Shown: one piece after another, positions 36,916 through 45,597 of the stretch
How positions within the stretch are numbered: the stretch's first letter is position 1
Layout of the letters: each line of letters opens with the position of its first letter
Assembly (NCBI GenBank): GCA_025059875.1
Contig: JANXCT010000008.1
Coordinates: 1-64,000 of the forward strand
Source: Candidatus Kapaibacterium sp.
GTDB lineage: Bacteria; Bacteroidota; Ignavibacteria; Kapaibacteriales; HRBIN21
Direction of reading: 5' to 3'
DNA length: 64,000 bases
Program-made: the position numbers and the translations under genes
The notes under the pieces: model-generated
The model's database searches: none
What the model saw: the letters and a program-made list of their open reading frames with translations, nothing else
What the model was told of the DNA's origin: nothing

Positions 36916-39180
36916 ATGGGCATCAGTGTATGCATTATCGCTCGAGATGAGGAAGCATCGCTGCCTGAATGCGTAAAGTCGGTACAGAGCATCGCTGACG
37001 AGGTCATCGTTGTTGATACTGGCTCCACGGATGCGACTGTAGCAATTGCTCGGCGTATGGGATGCCAAGTCTTCTCATTCCCCTGGAACGATGACTTTGC
37101 TGCTGCCCGGAACTATGCTCTCGAGCAAGCGCACGAAGAATGGATCCTCAGCATTGACTGCGACGAACGTCTCCGAAATCCGGAGGTAGTACGGCGAACC
37201 TTACAGGCAGTCTCCCCGAAGGTGGATGCACTGTTGGTCCGCTGCATCTCTCCGGCCGAGCACGGAAGCACTTCCATAGCTCTCGTCGCCCGTCTATTTC
37301 GGCGGCACCAGGAGATTCGCTTCCGCGGGCGCATCCACGAGCAGGTGGCGAGACTTAACGGCGAGCTCCGAATTGCCCAGTCAGAGATTGAACTTTGGCA
37401 CGAAGGGTATGCCCGAGGGGAGGGTATACTGCGAGCAGAGCATGAACGGAACCTTCGGCTCCTCCAGCAGGCACTGTCGGAGGAACCAGGGAATGCATAC
37501 CTATGGCTCCAATATGCTCGGTCGGCCCTGGTCTTACAGCGCTTGACAGAAGCTTCCCAAGCGCTCCAGCAAGCGCTGCAGATGAGTTCTCCCGAATCCC
37601 TCCTCTACTGGCAGATTCGGTGCTGGCAGGCTCAAGTGGCGCTGTCACTCCGTGCCCCCAGAGAGGCTCTACGCTACAGCCACGAAGTACTCCAACGCTA
37701 CCCCGGGCAGACATTTGCTGCCAGCATTGCTGCAGAAGCATACGTGATGCTTCAAGAGTGGTACCACGCCGCTACCTTCTACGAGCAATGGCCAGTCTGG
37801 CAAGAGCAGCCAACGACGGAGAGCCTGCTCATCGGACATCTACGGCTATCGCCTGCAGAGTTAGCCTTTCGGCTGGGACGTTGCTACGTCGGGTTGGGAC
37901 GGTGGGAAGAAGCAGAGCGTCTCCTCCGAGAAGGCCTGGAGAGCGAGACAGACCATCTCCCCTGTCGACTGCTGCTCACGGAGTTGCTCATCACCCGAGG
38001 GCGGCTCGCTGAAGCCGACTCATTCCTCCAAGACCTCCGCCACAGGCAAGTCCCATCTCATCTCTTGGAGGAATTGCTCCGCCACCGACATCGGCGAGAG
38101 CGCACTACGCTGACCCTCTCGCGCCCCCTCCTTTCATTGAGCAATCGTCCAGAACGAAGCCGAACGACTTGCCCACTGCTTGGAATCTCTCTCCGCGGAG
38201 TTGTGGACGAGATCGTCGTCGTTGACACGGGCTCCAGCGACACAACTATTGAAGTTGCCCAATCCTACGGGGCCCGTGTATACTCATTTCCGTGGAACGA
38301 TAGCTTCGCCGCAGCCAGGAACGAGTCCCTACGCCACTGCACTGGCGAATGGATCCTCTACCTGGATGCCGACGAACAGCTACACCCGGCGTCCCTCAAC
38401 ATCTTGCTGGAGTTCCTCTGTGACCTACCGGACGACGTCGGCGGCGTGGCCTGCACGATTGAGAGCCCACACCGACGTGCAGATGGAACCATAGAGCTCC
38501 ACTGGAGTGCCTATCCCCGCATCTTCCGTAACTACGGTTACCCGCCGATTCACTTCCACGGCCGCGTGCACGAACAGATCAGCCCATCCATTCTGGCGCT
38601 GGGCAAGCAAATCATCCGCTCTCCGCTGCGAATCCTGCATAGTGGCTACGATCAATCCCCAGAGGTCCTCCAGGCGAAGGCATATCGGAACTACCGTCTC
38701 CTCATGCTCCAGGTTTAGGAGGAGCCGCTGGACGCCTATGCGTGGTATCAGTTAGGCCAGACTCTAGCCCGCCTGAAATTCTTCCGTGAGGCTGAAGAAG
38801 CACTGCAGTTCGCGCTCCACCTGGGAACCCTCCCCTTGGGCCTAACGGCATCGGCTGCGATGAACTTAGCCCAGCTCTGTCTGCAGAGTCAACGGTACAC
38901 CGAAGCACTCAGTTGGGCCGAGCATGCGCTCCACTACGCTCCTGACCATGCTCTCGCCCGCTTCCTCAAAGCACAGTCGCTGCGTCTCCTCGGACGCCGA
39001 AGTGCAGCTGCAGAGATCCTCTATGAGCTCCTCTCGGAGCCGACGGCAACCCCTAACTGCAGTCCTACGTCTGCCGCCTTCCACATCGCCCTCCCCTTAG
39101 AAGCGATTCAGCGAGAATTGAAGCTGCTCAATGATTCGATGAGTGCAACGAGTGCCGCCGCCAGCCCTTTGTCCGGATAG
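36916..39180 (+). pseudogene. tandem double glycosyltransferase-2/TPR protein, interrupted by an amber codon
   Basis: Two copies of one module. Module 1: GT2 domain (ISVCIIARDEEASLPECV, VIVVDTGSTDATV, SIDCDERL) then TPR helices (about 175-395). Module 2: VDEIVVVDTGSSDTTIEVA, FPWNDSFAAARNE, YLDADEQ, then TPR. A TAG at 38716-38718 stops translation at 600 residues; the same frame then continues EEPLDAYAWYQLGQTLARL to 39180 (754 codons), matching EEPGNAYLWLQYARSAL in module 1. Between 38140 and 38193 the start of module 2 is out of frame: the true sequence AIVQNEAERLAHCLESL is in another frame, and an extra A plus an extra TC compensate. Likely a surface-polysaccharide enzyme in decay. Confidence 0.78.
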
Positions 39181-40151
39181 TGCCAGGCCGCTCCTCGGCA
39201 GTGCCGAACGATATAGAGCTGCTCAATCTGCTCCGGAGTCTGCAGGAGCCTCAGCCTCCCTTGTTGAAGTAGCCACCGGTCAACAGCTCCGATGCGTCCA
39301 GCGAAGACTGAATATGTCAGGGTCCCCAGGAGTGCAGCCTCTCGGTTCATCGTACCACCTCCGGAGATCACTGCGTCCGCCCAGTACAGCAGCTGCAGCC
39401 CCGGAAGGGCCTGCTGCGCGATTCGGACATTCTCAATCCCATACCGACGGCACACTTCTACGACCCACCTCCGGTCCTCCTCAACACGTGGGAGCACGAG
39501 CCCCACTACAGAAGGCTCACGCCCGAGGCGACGGAGCACTGCCTCAAAGAGGCGGAGGCTAGCCGACGTTCGGTAGTTCGCTGTGACACTGGGGGGACGC
39601 AGAACGACTAGACACTCTCCTTCAGCAACCCCCAATCGCTCTCGGAACCCAGCCTGAGGAACGAAGTCGGGAAGGTAGACCTCCTCTTTGAGCCCGGGAT
39701 ATGACCGCACTCGGTGGGATGGCAATCCCGCCTCCAAAGCCGCGGCCAGAGCTACCTCCGGCACAACGATGCACTGCGCCCCCCAGCGGAAGATCCAGCG
39801 CTCCGTCCACTCGTAGTCCATGCAGACGAAGGCTGGAATGCCAAGACTACGAGCAGCCAAGACCTGCGAGCGTGATCCATGGCTGAGTGCAAGTGTCGGA
39901 CGATGTCTACCGACGGAACGATGCAGCTCCAGAGCACGCCGCACTAAAGCAGATAGCTTTCCAGCTAGAGAAGCACCCCCGTACTTCCCAACAGGAATGA
40001 CTGGCAGCCCGTAGTGGGACGCGAGCTCCAGCGTCTGCGCATAGTCTCGGGCCGTGATGACGATGTCGTGTCCTCGACGACGGAACTCCCGCACCAAGGG
40101 GGCAAAGAAGGGGATGTGTGGGGAGTTGTCCAAGTCAATCCAAATCCGCAT
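39108..40151 (-). CDS. DUF354 family protein (glycosyltransferase-like)
   Basis: 347 residues. MRIWIDLDNSPHIPFFAPLV is the DUF354 signature, followed by HRPTLALSHGSRSQVLAA and DAVISGGGTMNREAALLGTL near the C-terminus, the GT-B-like donor region. The family is linked to cell-surface carbohydrate synthesis. ATG 40151 chosen over TTG 40163. It overlaps the toroid-protein stop by 17 bases and the tail of the convergent glycosyltransferase by 73 bases. Confidence 0.82.
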   Translation of the reverse strand: MRIWIDLDNSPHIPFFAPLVREFRRRGHDIVITARDYAQTLELASHYGLPVIPVGKYGGASLAGKLSALVRRALELHRSVGRHRPTLALSHGSRSQVLAARSLGIPAFVCMDYEWTERWIFRWGAQCIVVPEVALAAALEAGLPSHRVRSYPGLKEEVYLPDFVPQAGFRERLGVAEGECLVVLRPPSVTANYRTSASLRLFEAVLRRLGREPSVVGLVLPRVEEDRRWVVEVCRRYGIENVRIAQQALPGLQLLYWADAVISGGGTMNREAALLGTLTYSVFAGRIGAVDRWLLQQGRLRLLQTPEQIEQLYIVRHCRGAAWHYPDKGLAAALVALIESLSSFNSR

Positions 40152-41342
40152 GCCGTTGAACAAGGTGGTGAGCCCGTACCAGCTCTGCTAATGCTGCGAA
40201 CATCCATGCGACTGACCAGCGCATGAAGACGACAGACTGCCGCCAGAGGCGATAGCGCCGATAGGCGAATGAGCCATCCGGATGCTGCAGCCATTGGATC
40301 GCCCACCGTGCAACCCTCTCTGCGGTTGCAAAGTCCCCAAAGCGGCTCAGAGTCCGGATCGCCTGCGCACAGACAGAGGCGTCGATCGGATACGTTTGGC
40401 GGGAGGTATACCGCGGCAGTCCGTCGGGCGTGAACAGATGGCCTCGGTAGTAGAGCCAACCTCGGTGGAGCGCCGGGCGTACGCTCTCATCGCCTACGGA
40501 GTGGATATAGTCATGGAGGCACTCAAGGACATAGCCCGTGTGGAGATGATCAACCCAACGCCGTGGATCGCCGCCAACAGCATAGGGAAAGGCGCCGTTC
40601 GGAAGCTGGTGCTGTAGTACGAACGCTACGCTCCGGCGGGCATGCGAGAGGAACTCTGGGTCTGCTTGTAGGACATATGCATGGGCGCAGATTGTAGGAC
40701 ATATGCATGGGCGCAGAGCCGAGCCCCCATGAGCGTCGCGTTCAACACCTGTTGGTGGTCGTACGGGGAATATGCCCAACAGAGCTGCGTCGGTCCATCA
40801 TAACTCTTGGGGAATCGCTGGATGAGCTCCTCAGCAGCTCGGAGGCAGAGAGCTCGGGCCTGGAGATGGCCTGTCACTTGGGCTGCCCGAAACAGGGCAG
40901 CGGTGATAATGCCCGTTGCCACGATCGTCGGCGCATACGCCGGCAAGGACATCCGCCGAGCTTCCCAAGGGAAGTCGTAGCCCCAGGCGACATCCCACCC
41001 TGGGCTGCGCAGCCGAAGGAGCTCCGTGATGCACCGTTGGATCCGCTCTTCCCATAACTTACGCTGTTCTGGCAGGCTCTCCCAAGCAGCTACATAGCCT
41101 TCCAAGGCTAGCCCAAAGGTTACTGGGTTCTGGCCTGGCCGAATTCGTAGAAGTGGTCGTAGGTTAAGGGGGCACCGTAGGATGAGCTGCTGCCCTACAC
41201 GGCGCAGCAGACGCCACGAGCGCAAAAGAGGGAGCCTCCACATCGGCGCGCAGAGTCCATCATAAGGATCGTAGCCACGGTACTCCACGGCCTCCATGTA
41301 CTCACGGCACCGTTCCCAAGCCCCCACAATACTCTCCACCAT
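40135..41342 (-). pseudogene. alpha/alpha-toroid polysaccharide-locus protein, broken by a 26-bp duplication
   Basis: The first half (from ATG 41342) reads EYRGYDPYDGLCAP, a hallmark of toroid-fold proteins of exopolysaccharide loci (often misnamed delta-aminolevulinic acid dehydratase), then WDVAWGYDFPWEAR and SYDGPTQLCWAYSPYDHQQVLN. At GARLCAHAYVLQ the frame shifts and ends at 40626. The second half continues in another frame with AHAYVLQADPEFLSHARRSV, HLHTGYVLECLHDYI and DPRRWV. Removing one 26-base copy (40666-40717) rejoins them into one protein of about 393 residues ending at 40135. Probably cooperates with DUF354 and the glycosyltransferase. Confidence 0.78.
40666..40717 (-). repeat. 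exact 26-bp tandem duplication
   Basis: Two identical 26-base copies, 40666-40691 and 40692-40717 (each begins TTGTAGGACATATGC on the plus strand). Because 26 is not a multiple of three, it shifts the reading frame of the toroid gene. Loss of one copy would restore it. Confidence 0.95.
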
Positions 41343-41349
41343 GGCCCTG

Positions 41350-41357
41350 CAAACTTA
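41350..41357 (-). promoter_or_regulatory. candidate -7 element (TAAGTTTG) giving a nearly leaderless message
   Basis: The minus strand reads TTTGCTAAGTTTGCAGGGCCATGG. TAAGTTTG ends 8 bases before the A of the toroid-gene ATG (41342), so transcription would start only a few bases from the start codon. Confidence 0.35.
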
Positions 41358-41487
41358 GCAAATGGCCCTTGCTGCTCTCGAACTTAGGCCGCCCTGTAAC
41401 GCGAAACTACCTCACGGGTTACTGGCAGTAGGAGCGTCGCTCCTCACCTTGCATGTGTAGTACGTCTCACAACTCCGTGGTCGTACA

Positions 41488-42174
41488 ATGTGGTACTCCA
41501 GGGTGAACTGGGCAAAGCTGGCGGCAGGAGCTATCATTGGCGTGTGGTTCCTAAACATTGGTGCCTGTCAGTCAAGAGACCAGATCGCGGCGCCAGACCA
41601 AAACCTCGTTCCAGAGCTTCCCCAACCAGCGGCTTTCCCGAGCTCCGTCAGCGGCAGGAATATTACTGAAGACTTCGCTCTCCATCCACCGCGGGAAGAC
41701 GGCCGGCGAGGGCCGCTACACATCTGGAGATGCCTGGGTTTGGACTCCGCTCAACGGGTTGCTGTCCAAGTCTGTTTCCGCATCTACCGTGACAGTGTTC
41801 ACGCCGTTCTCAAGGCTCTTCGAGAATCGGAGCGTCAGTACTGGCAACAGGCACGTGAGATGCGGAGGGCCGTCTTAGACTCGTTACGTCAGGGCCTTTT
41901 GGACCGACGGACAGCAGCTCAACGGCTCCGAGAGATTGCCCAGTGGTTGCGGCAGCAGCTCGCTAACAATCCAATGCGCGAGTGGGCAGCCCAGGAGTTG
42001 GTCCGCCTTCGGCAAGTGCTCTGCGAGTGCGTTGCCCCTATCCTAACCCCTGAGCAGCTGCAGATTTGGGAGTGCTGGTGCAGCGGTAGAACGGACTGCT
42101 GCCCTCCAAACGGCGGTGACAAGGAAGGTGGCCGGCGTGACCGTGACACTTTGCCGCCGGTTCGGCCGCGGTAG
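41488..42174 (+). CDS. lipoprotein with a periplasmic helical domain
   Basis: 228 residues. A hydrophobic segment ends in the lipobox IGAC, so Cys27 is probably lipidated. A Gln/Arg/Leu-rich helical region (about 90-185) is flanked by Cys pairs (VQVCFRIYRDSV; LCECVAPILTPEQLQIWECW), with the LTPEQ motif reminiscent of Spy/CpxP-type periplasmic helical proteins. Function unknown; envelope stress is one possibility. Tail is charged and Pro-rich. Confidence 0.65.
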   Translation: MWYSRVNWAKLAAGAIIGVWFLNIGACQSRDQIAAPDQNLVPELPQPAAFPSSVSGRNITEDFALHPPREDGRRGPLHIWRCLGLDSAQRVAVQVCFRIYRDSVHAVLKALRESERQYWQQAREMRRAVLDSLRQGLLDRRTAAQRLREIAQWLRQQLANNPMREWAAQELVRLRQVLCECVAPILTPEQLQIWECWCSGRTDCCPPNGGDKEGGRRDRDTLPPVRPR

Positions 42175-42184
42175 TCCCTATCTA

Positions 42185-43450
42185 TCACTGGAGAGCCTGC
42201 CTAGGCGAGCCCTCGCGGGGAACCCTGCGGGGGCTCGTCGTTTGCCTATAGGCGGGTAATTCTATGACAAACGTGCTCCCCTGGCCAAGGACGCTCTCCT
42301 TCAGATAGAGCGATCCGCCATGGTAGTCCTGAATGATGCGCCGTGCCAACGTCAATCCGAGTCCCCAACTACGCCGCTTCGTAGTGAAGCCTGCCTCGAA
42401 GATACGGTGCCGCAGACTGGGAGGAATTCCTCGGCCAGTATCAGAAAGTTCTAAGACGACGTTGTGCTCATTAGCGGTCAACCGCAACCGGAGCTGTCCT
42501 GGCGGGCGTTCGATAGCCTCAGCACCGTTTTTGAGGATATTCTCCACCGCCCAAGCGAAGAGCTCAGGATTGAGTGCAGCGATGGCATTCGGGTCCAGCT
42601 CCGACTCTATTTGAATCTGCTTGCTGCGTGGTAGCCGAGGCTGGAGGTATTGTACGACCTCCTCTACAATTGGAGCAACAGGCTGGGGCGTCAGTAGTGG
42701 CCGTGCCCCAATGTGGGAGAAACGGACAGCAACGCTCTGAAGACGGGCAACGTCACGCTCCAGCTCCTGTAGGATACTCCTGAGGTCACTCTCGTGAAGC
42801 TGCTGCCGTAGTAGCTCTAACCACCCAAGGACACTGGAGAGCGGGGTCCCAAGCTGATGGGCTGCTTCCTTGGCCATCACCACCCAGAGCCGACTTTCTT
42901 CTGCCTGTCTCAGGAGGCGTAGTGACCACCAACCGGCCGCAAGCAGCGCTACTATGAGCACGGCCTGAGCATACGGGATCCACCGCACCCAGCGCACCAG
43001 CTCGGAAGTGGAGTAGTAAATCCGCGCCAGTTCTACTCCATTGCGGTCTGTCACAATGATCGGGGGAAACTCTTCCCGCATCTGCGCTAGCAGACGCTTT
43101 AAGTACCGGCGTTGCACCTCTGCCGACCACGCAGTATCCAGCCCCACATTGAGCGTGTTCTGCAGGTACGGGTAGAGGGGCTCGCCTTGGGGATCGGTGA
43201 CGATCACAGGGAAGGAGATCGTCGGAACAACGTGGTCCAGGAGGACAAACAGGAAGGGGTCTGCCACCAGGAAAGGGTCAGAGAAGATTCGAAGCATCTC
43301 GGCGTAGAAACCGACGCTCTGACGTTCCCGTAGCACAATCTCCCGAACAATGGCCTGAGTTGTCACGAAGCTCAGGGCTACGATGAGTAAGCCCATAGCT
43401 CCAACCAAAGCGTAGACGTGCCAGCGTCGGAACGGCAGCACACGCCTCAT
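42185..43450 (-). CDS. membrane sensor histidine kinase
   Basis: 421 residues: two membrane helices (about 11-32 and 158-178) around a periplasmic sensor, then HisKA with AKEAAHQLGTPLSSVLGWLE (His within), N box (AVENILKNGAEAIE), G1 (LELSDTGRGIPPSLRHRIFE) and G2 (RRSWGLGLTLARRI). The H-box with GTPLSS is typical of Bacteroidota kinases. The start overlaps the upstream gene (ATGA). No response regulator is adjacent. Confidence 0.9.
   Translation of the reverse strand: MRRVLPFRRWHVYALVGAMGLLIVALSFVTTQAIVREIVLRERQSVGFYAEMLRIFSDPFLVADPFLFVLLDHVVPTISFPVIVTDPQGEPLYPYLQNTLNVGLDTAWSAEVQRRYLKRLLAQMREEFPPIIVTDRNGVELARIYYSTSELVRWVRWIPYAQAVLIVALLAAGWWSLRLLRQAEESRLWVVMAKEAAHQLGTPLSSVLGWLELLRQQLHESDLRSILQELERDVARLQSVAVRFSHIGARPLLTPQPVAPIVEEVVQYLQPRLPRSKQIQIESELDPNAIAALNPELFAWAVENILKNGAEAIERPPGQLRLRLTANEHNVVLELSDTGRGIPPSLRHRIFEAGFTTKRRSWGLGLTLARRIIQDYHGGSLYLKESVLGQGSTFVIELPAYRQTTSPRRVPREGSPRQALQ
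42204..42235 (+). terminator. GC-rich hairpin, likely terminator of the lipoprotein gene
   Basis: CGAGCCC (42204-42210) pairs with GGGCTCG (42229-42235) around a second stem (CGCGGG/CCCTGCG, one bulge), followed by TCGTTTG. It lies 30 bases after the lipoprotein stop and inside the last codons of the convergent kinase, where Arg/Gly/Pro codons may reflect it. Confidence 0.5.
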
Positions 43451-43854
43451 GGCAGCAGCTCTGCAATCGGTGCACCGACGACACTCTGCTGGAGTAATAC
43501 CGCCAAGGGTGGTAAGAGGCGCAGTAGGAAGCGCTGAGAACGCCGCCCCAACTCAAGCGTGCAGTAGCACCTCTCTACCCCCTTCGGAAGGCAGTCCGAG
43601 TAGTGGGCAACGGCAGGAGCATCGCCTTTCGTTCCAGCAGTAAGGAGCCGTATCCCCTGGAGCTGGATGTAGAGCTCTGGAATTCCTCCGTCTGTCAGAC
43701 GGGTCTGCCCAGAAACCTCCAGAGCGTAAGCAAAGCGGAAGGCGCTACGAGTCTCTAGCCGCAGAAGGACGCACACACCCTCGTCTACGCTCCCCCGACA
43801 GGTCACGAACAGCCGATACGGAGGGACATCACCGAGAAAGGGCTTGGCGCACAT
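43447..43854 (-). CDS. hypothetical protein between hisS and the kinase
   Basis: About 135 residues from ATG 43854. Alternating hydrophobic strands (YRLFVTCRGSVDEGVCVLLR, ELYIQLQGIRLL) suggest a beta-rich soluble fold; no signal peptide and no family recognised. It overlaps hisS by 26 bases and the kinase by four (ATGA), so it is cotranscribed with both. It may feed the kinase, but this is only suggested by position. Confidence 0.55.
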   Translation of the reverse strand: MCAKPFLGDVPPYRLFVTCRGSVDEGVCVLLRLETRSAFRFAYALEVSGQTRLTDGGIPELYIQLQGIRLLTAGTKGDAPAVAHYSDCLPKGVERCYCTLELGRRSQRFLLRLLPPLAVLLQQSVVGAPIAELLP

Positions 43855-45079
43855 TCTTGGGTAGCTCCTCAAGGGAGCACTCCCACTGGGTACTGTCGCT
43901 GAGGAGTCGTACGATAACGCTGCGGCGCTGCCATTCGCTCTCGCCGACGATGACAGCTACCCGAGCGCCCAGACGGTCAGCCTCCCGCATCTGAGCCTTG
44001 AGCGAACGTCGCTGTAGATCTCCTACAGCACGGTAGCCAGCAGCACGCAACGAGGAGACTACTGCCCGAGCCGCTTCCATCATGCCCACAGTGGCTACGT
44101 ACACGTCCACTGCCGACTCTGCAGCCACGTCCGGCATCAGCAACAGCAGGCGCTCAACCCCGAAAGCAAACCCTACTCCAGGGACCGGTGGCCCACCGAA
44201 GCTCTCTACCAGCCTATCGTACCGGCCTCCGCCGCCAAAAGCATTCTGCGCCCCCAGGCGTGGGCTCACGAACTCAAAGACCGTATGCGTGTAGTAGTCC
44301 AGTCCTCGAACGAGGCGTGGGTTGAGCGCCACCGGCACTCCCTCTGCCTGCAATGCCTTGTAGACAGTCTCGAAGTGCTGACGGCTCTCCGCATCTAGGA
44401 AGTCCAAGATGCTGGGTGCCTGCTCGATGAAGGGCTGATCGCTCGGGTGCTTGGAATCCAAGATGCGCAGTGGGTTCCGTACCAAGCGTTGCTGGCTCTC
44501 AGGGGAGAGATGGTCCCGAACGGCAGCAAAGTGAGCAACAAGCGCTCCTCGATATCGGCTCCGCACGTCCGGTGTCCCCAGTGTGTTGAGCTGCAGGGAA
44601 TACTCCCGAATTCCCAGCTCTCGTAGGATTGCCGCTGCCAGGAGGATGACCTCTATGTCGCTTTCGGGATACGGCGAACCGAAGCACTCTGCGCCGTATT
44701 GATGGAAGAGACGGTAACGTCCCTTCTGCGGTCGTTCGTAGCGAAAGGCGGGGCCGTAGTACCAGAGCCGCCAGAGAGACCGGCGTTGGAAAAGGCGATG
44801 CTGTAGGAATGCCCGAACAACTCCAGCCGTTAGCTCCGGCCGCAGTGCCAGTAGGTCGCCCCCGCGGTCTGTGAAGGTGTACATCTCTTTGACGACGATG
44901 TCGCTGCTGTCGCCGACGCTACGGCTGTAGAGAGCGGCGTACTCAACGATCGGCGTGCGGATCTCTTCGTACCCGAAGCGAGCCGAAACCGTGCGGCAGA
45001 CTTCCTCCACACGCCGCCACCGCGGCAACTCCTCGGGCAGCACATCGTGCATGCCCCGCACGGCCTGGAGCTCACTCAT
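43829..45079 (-). CDS. hisS: histidyl-tRNA synthetase
   Basis: 416 residues, class II synthetase. Motif 1 region begins VRGMHDVLPEE; motif 2 is WYYGPAFRYERPQKGR; the histidine-specific loops LVRGLDYYTHTVFEF and GGGGRYDRLVE are present, and the C-terminal anticodon-binding domain follows (VDVYVATVG). Its start overlaps the ptsN-like gene (ATGA). Confidence 0.96.
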   Translation of the reverse strand: MSELQAVRGMHDVLPEELPRWRRVEEVCRTVSARFGYEEIRTPIVEYAALYSRSVGDSSDIVVKEMYTFTDRGGDLLALRPELTAGVVRAFLQHRLFQRRSLWRLWYYGPAFRYERPQKGRYRLFHQYGAECFGSPYPESDIEVILLAAAILRELGIREYSLQLNTLGTPDVRSRYRGALVAHFAAVRDHLSPESQQRLVRNPLRILDSKHPSDQPFIEQAPSILDFLDAESRQHFETVYKALQAEGVPVALNPRLVRGLDYYTHTVFEFVSPRLGAQNAFGGGGRYDRLVESFGGPPVPGVGFAFGVERLLLLMPDVAAESAVDVYVATVGMMEAARAVVSSLRAAGYRAVGDLQRRSLKAQMREADRLGARVAVIVGESEWQRRSVIVRLLSDSTQWECSLEELPKNVRQALSR

Positions 45080-45549
45080 AGGTTACTCTCGTGGAGTGCC
45101 TCTGCTTGCTCAAAGAGCTCCACGACTTCTTGAGGTACTTGGGCCTGTAGGAGATGGGCTCGAAAGCTTGCGTTCATCATCAAGCGCGACAACCGGCTCA
45201 GCAGCCGCAAGTGGGTACCGACATTGTCTCCCTGACCGACGAGCAGGACGACAACCTCCACAGGGCGCCCATCCGGAGCATCCATCAGCATGGGCGGTTC
45301 TAAGGTTGCCAGGGCTGCCACCGGAGCCGTAACGGCAGACGTCCTACCGTGAGGTAGTGCCACTCCATGGCCCACACATGTCGTCATCCGGTGCTCCCGC
45401 TCAAAGATCGCGCGGCGCACCTCCTCTAAGTTCCGCACTAGTCCGGTTGTCGGCAGGGTTGCCAACAGGCGCTCCAGCACCTCCTCCTTTGAGTGAGCAT
45501 GCAGGCGGAGAAGGATGGTCTCTTCATGGAGCAATGCCGAAAACCGCAT
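45076..45549 (-). CDS. PTS EIIA-type (PtsN-like) protein
   Basis: 157 residues. The phospho-accepting His is in GVALPHGRTSAV, after EHRMTTCVGHG, the EIIA-fructose/nitrogen pattern. No sugar-permease genes are near, so a regulatory role like PtsN is more likely than transport. Coupled to hisS. Confidence 0.85.
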   Translation of the reverse strand: MRFSALLHEETILLRLHAHSKEEVLERLLATLPTTGLVRNLEEVRRAIFEREHRMTTCVGHGVALPHGRTSAVTAPVAALATLEPPMLMDAPDGRPVEVVVLLVGQGDNVGTHLRLLSRLSRLMMNASFRAHLLQAQVPQEVVELFEQAEALHESNL

Positions 45550-45597
45550 GTGATGTTCTCTGCGCCGAACTCCGGCGCCATAGACGGCTGAGAGGCG

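Noticed and set aside
38716-38718. TAG decoded as an amino acid (pyrrolysine or suppression)
   Set aside because: Other lesions lie in the same gene and no recoding element or tRNA is seen; decay is simpler.
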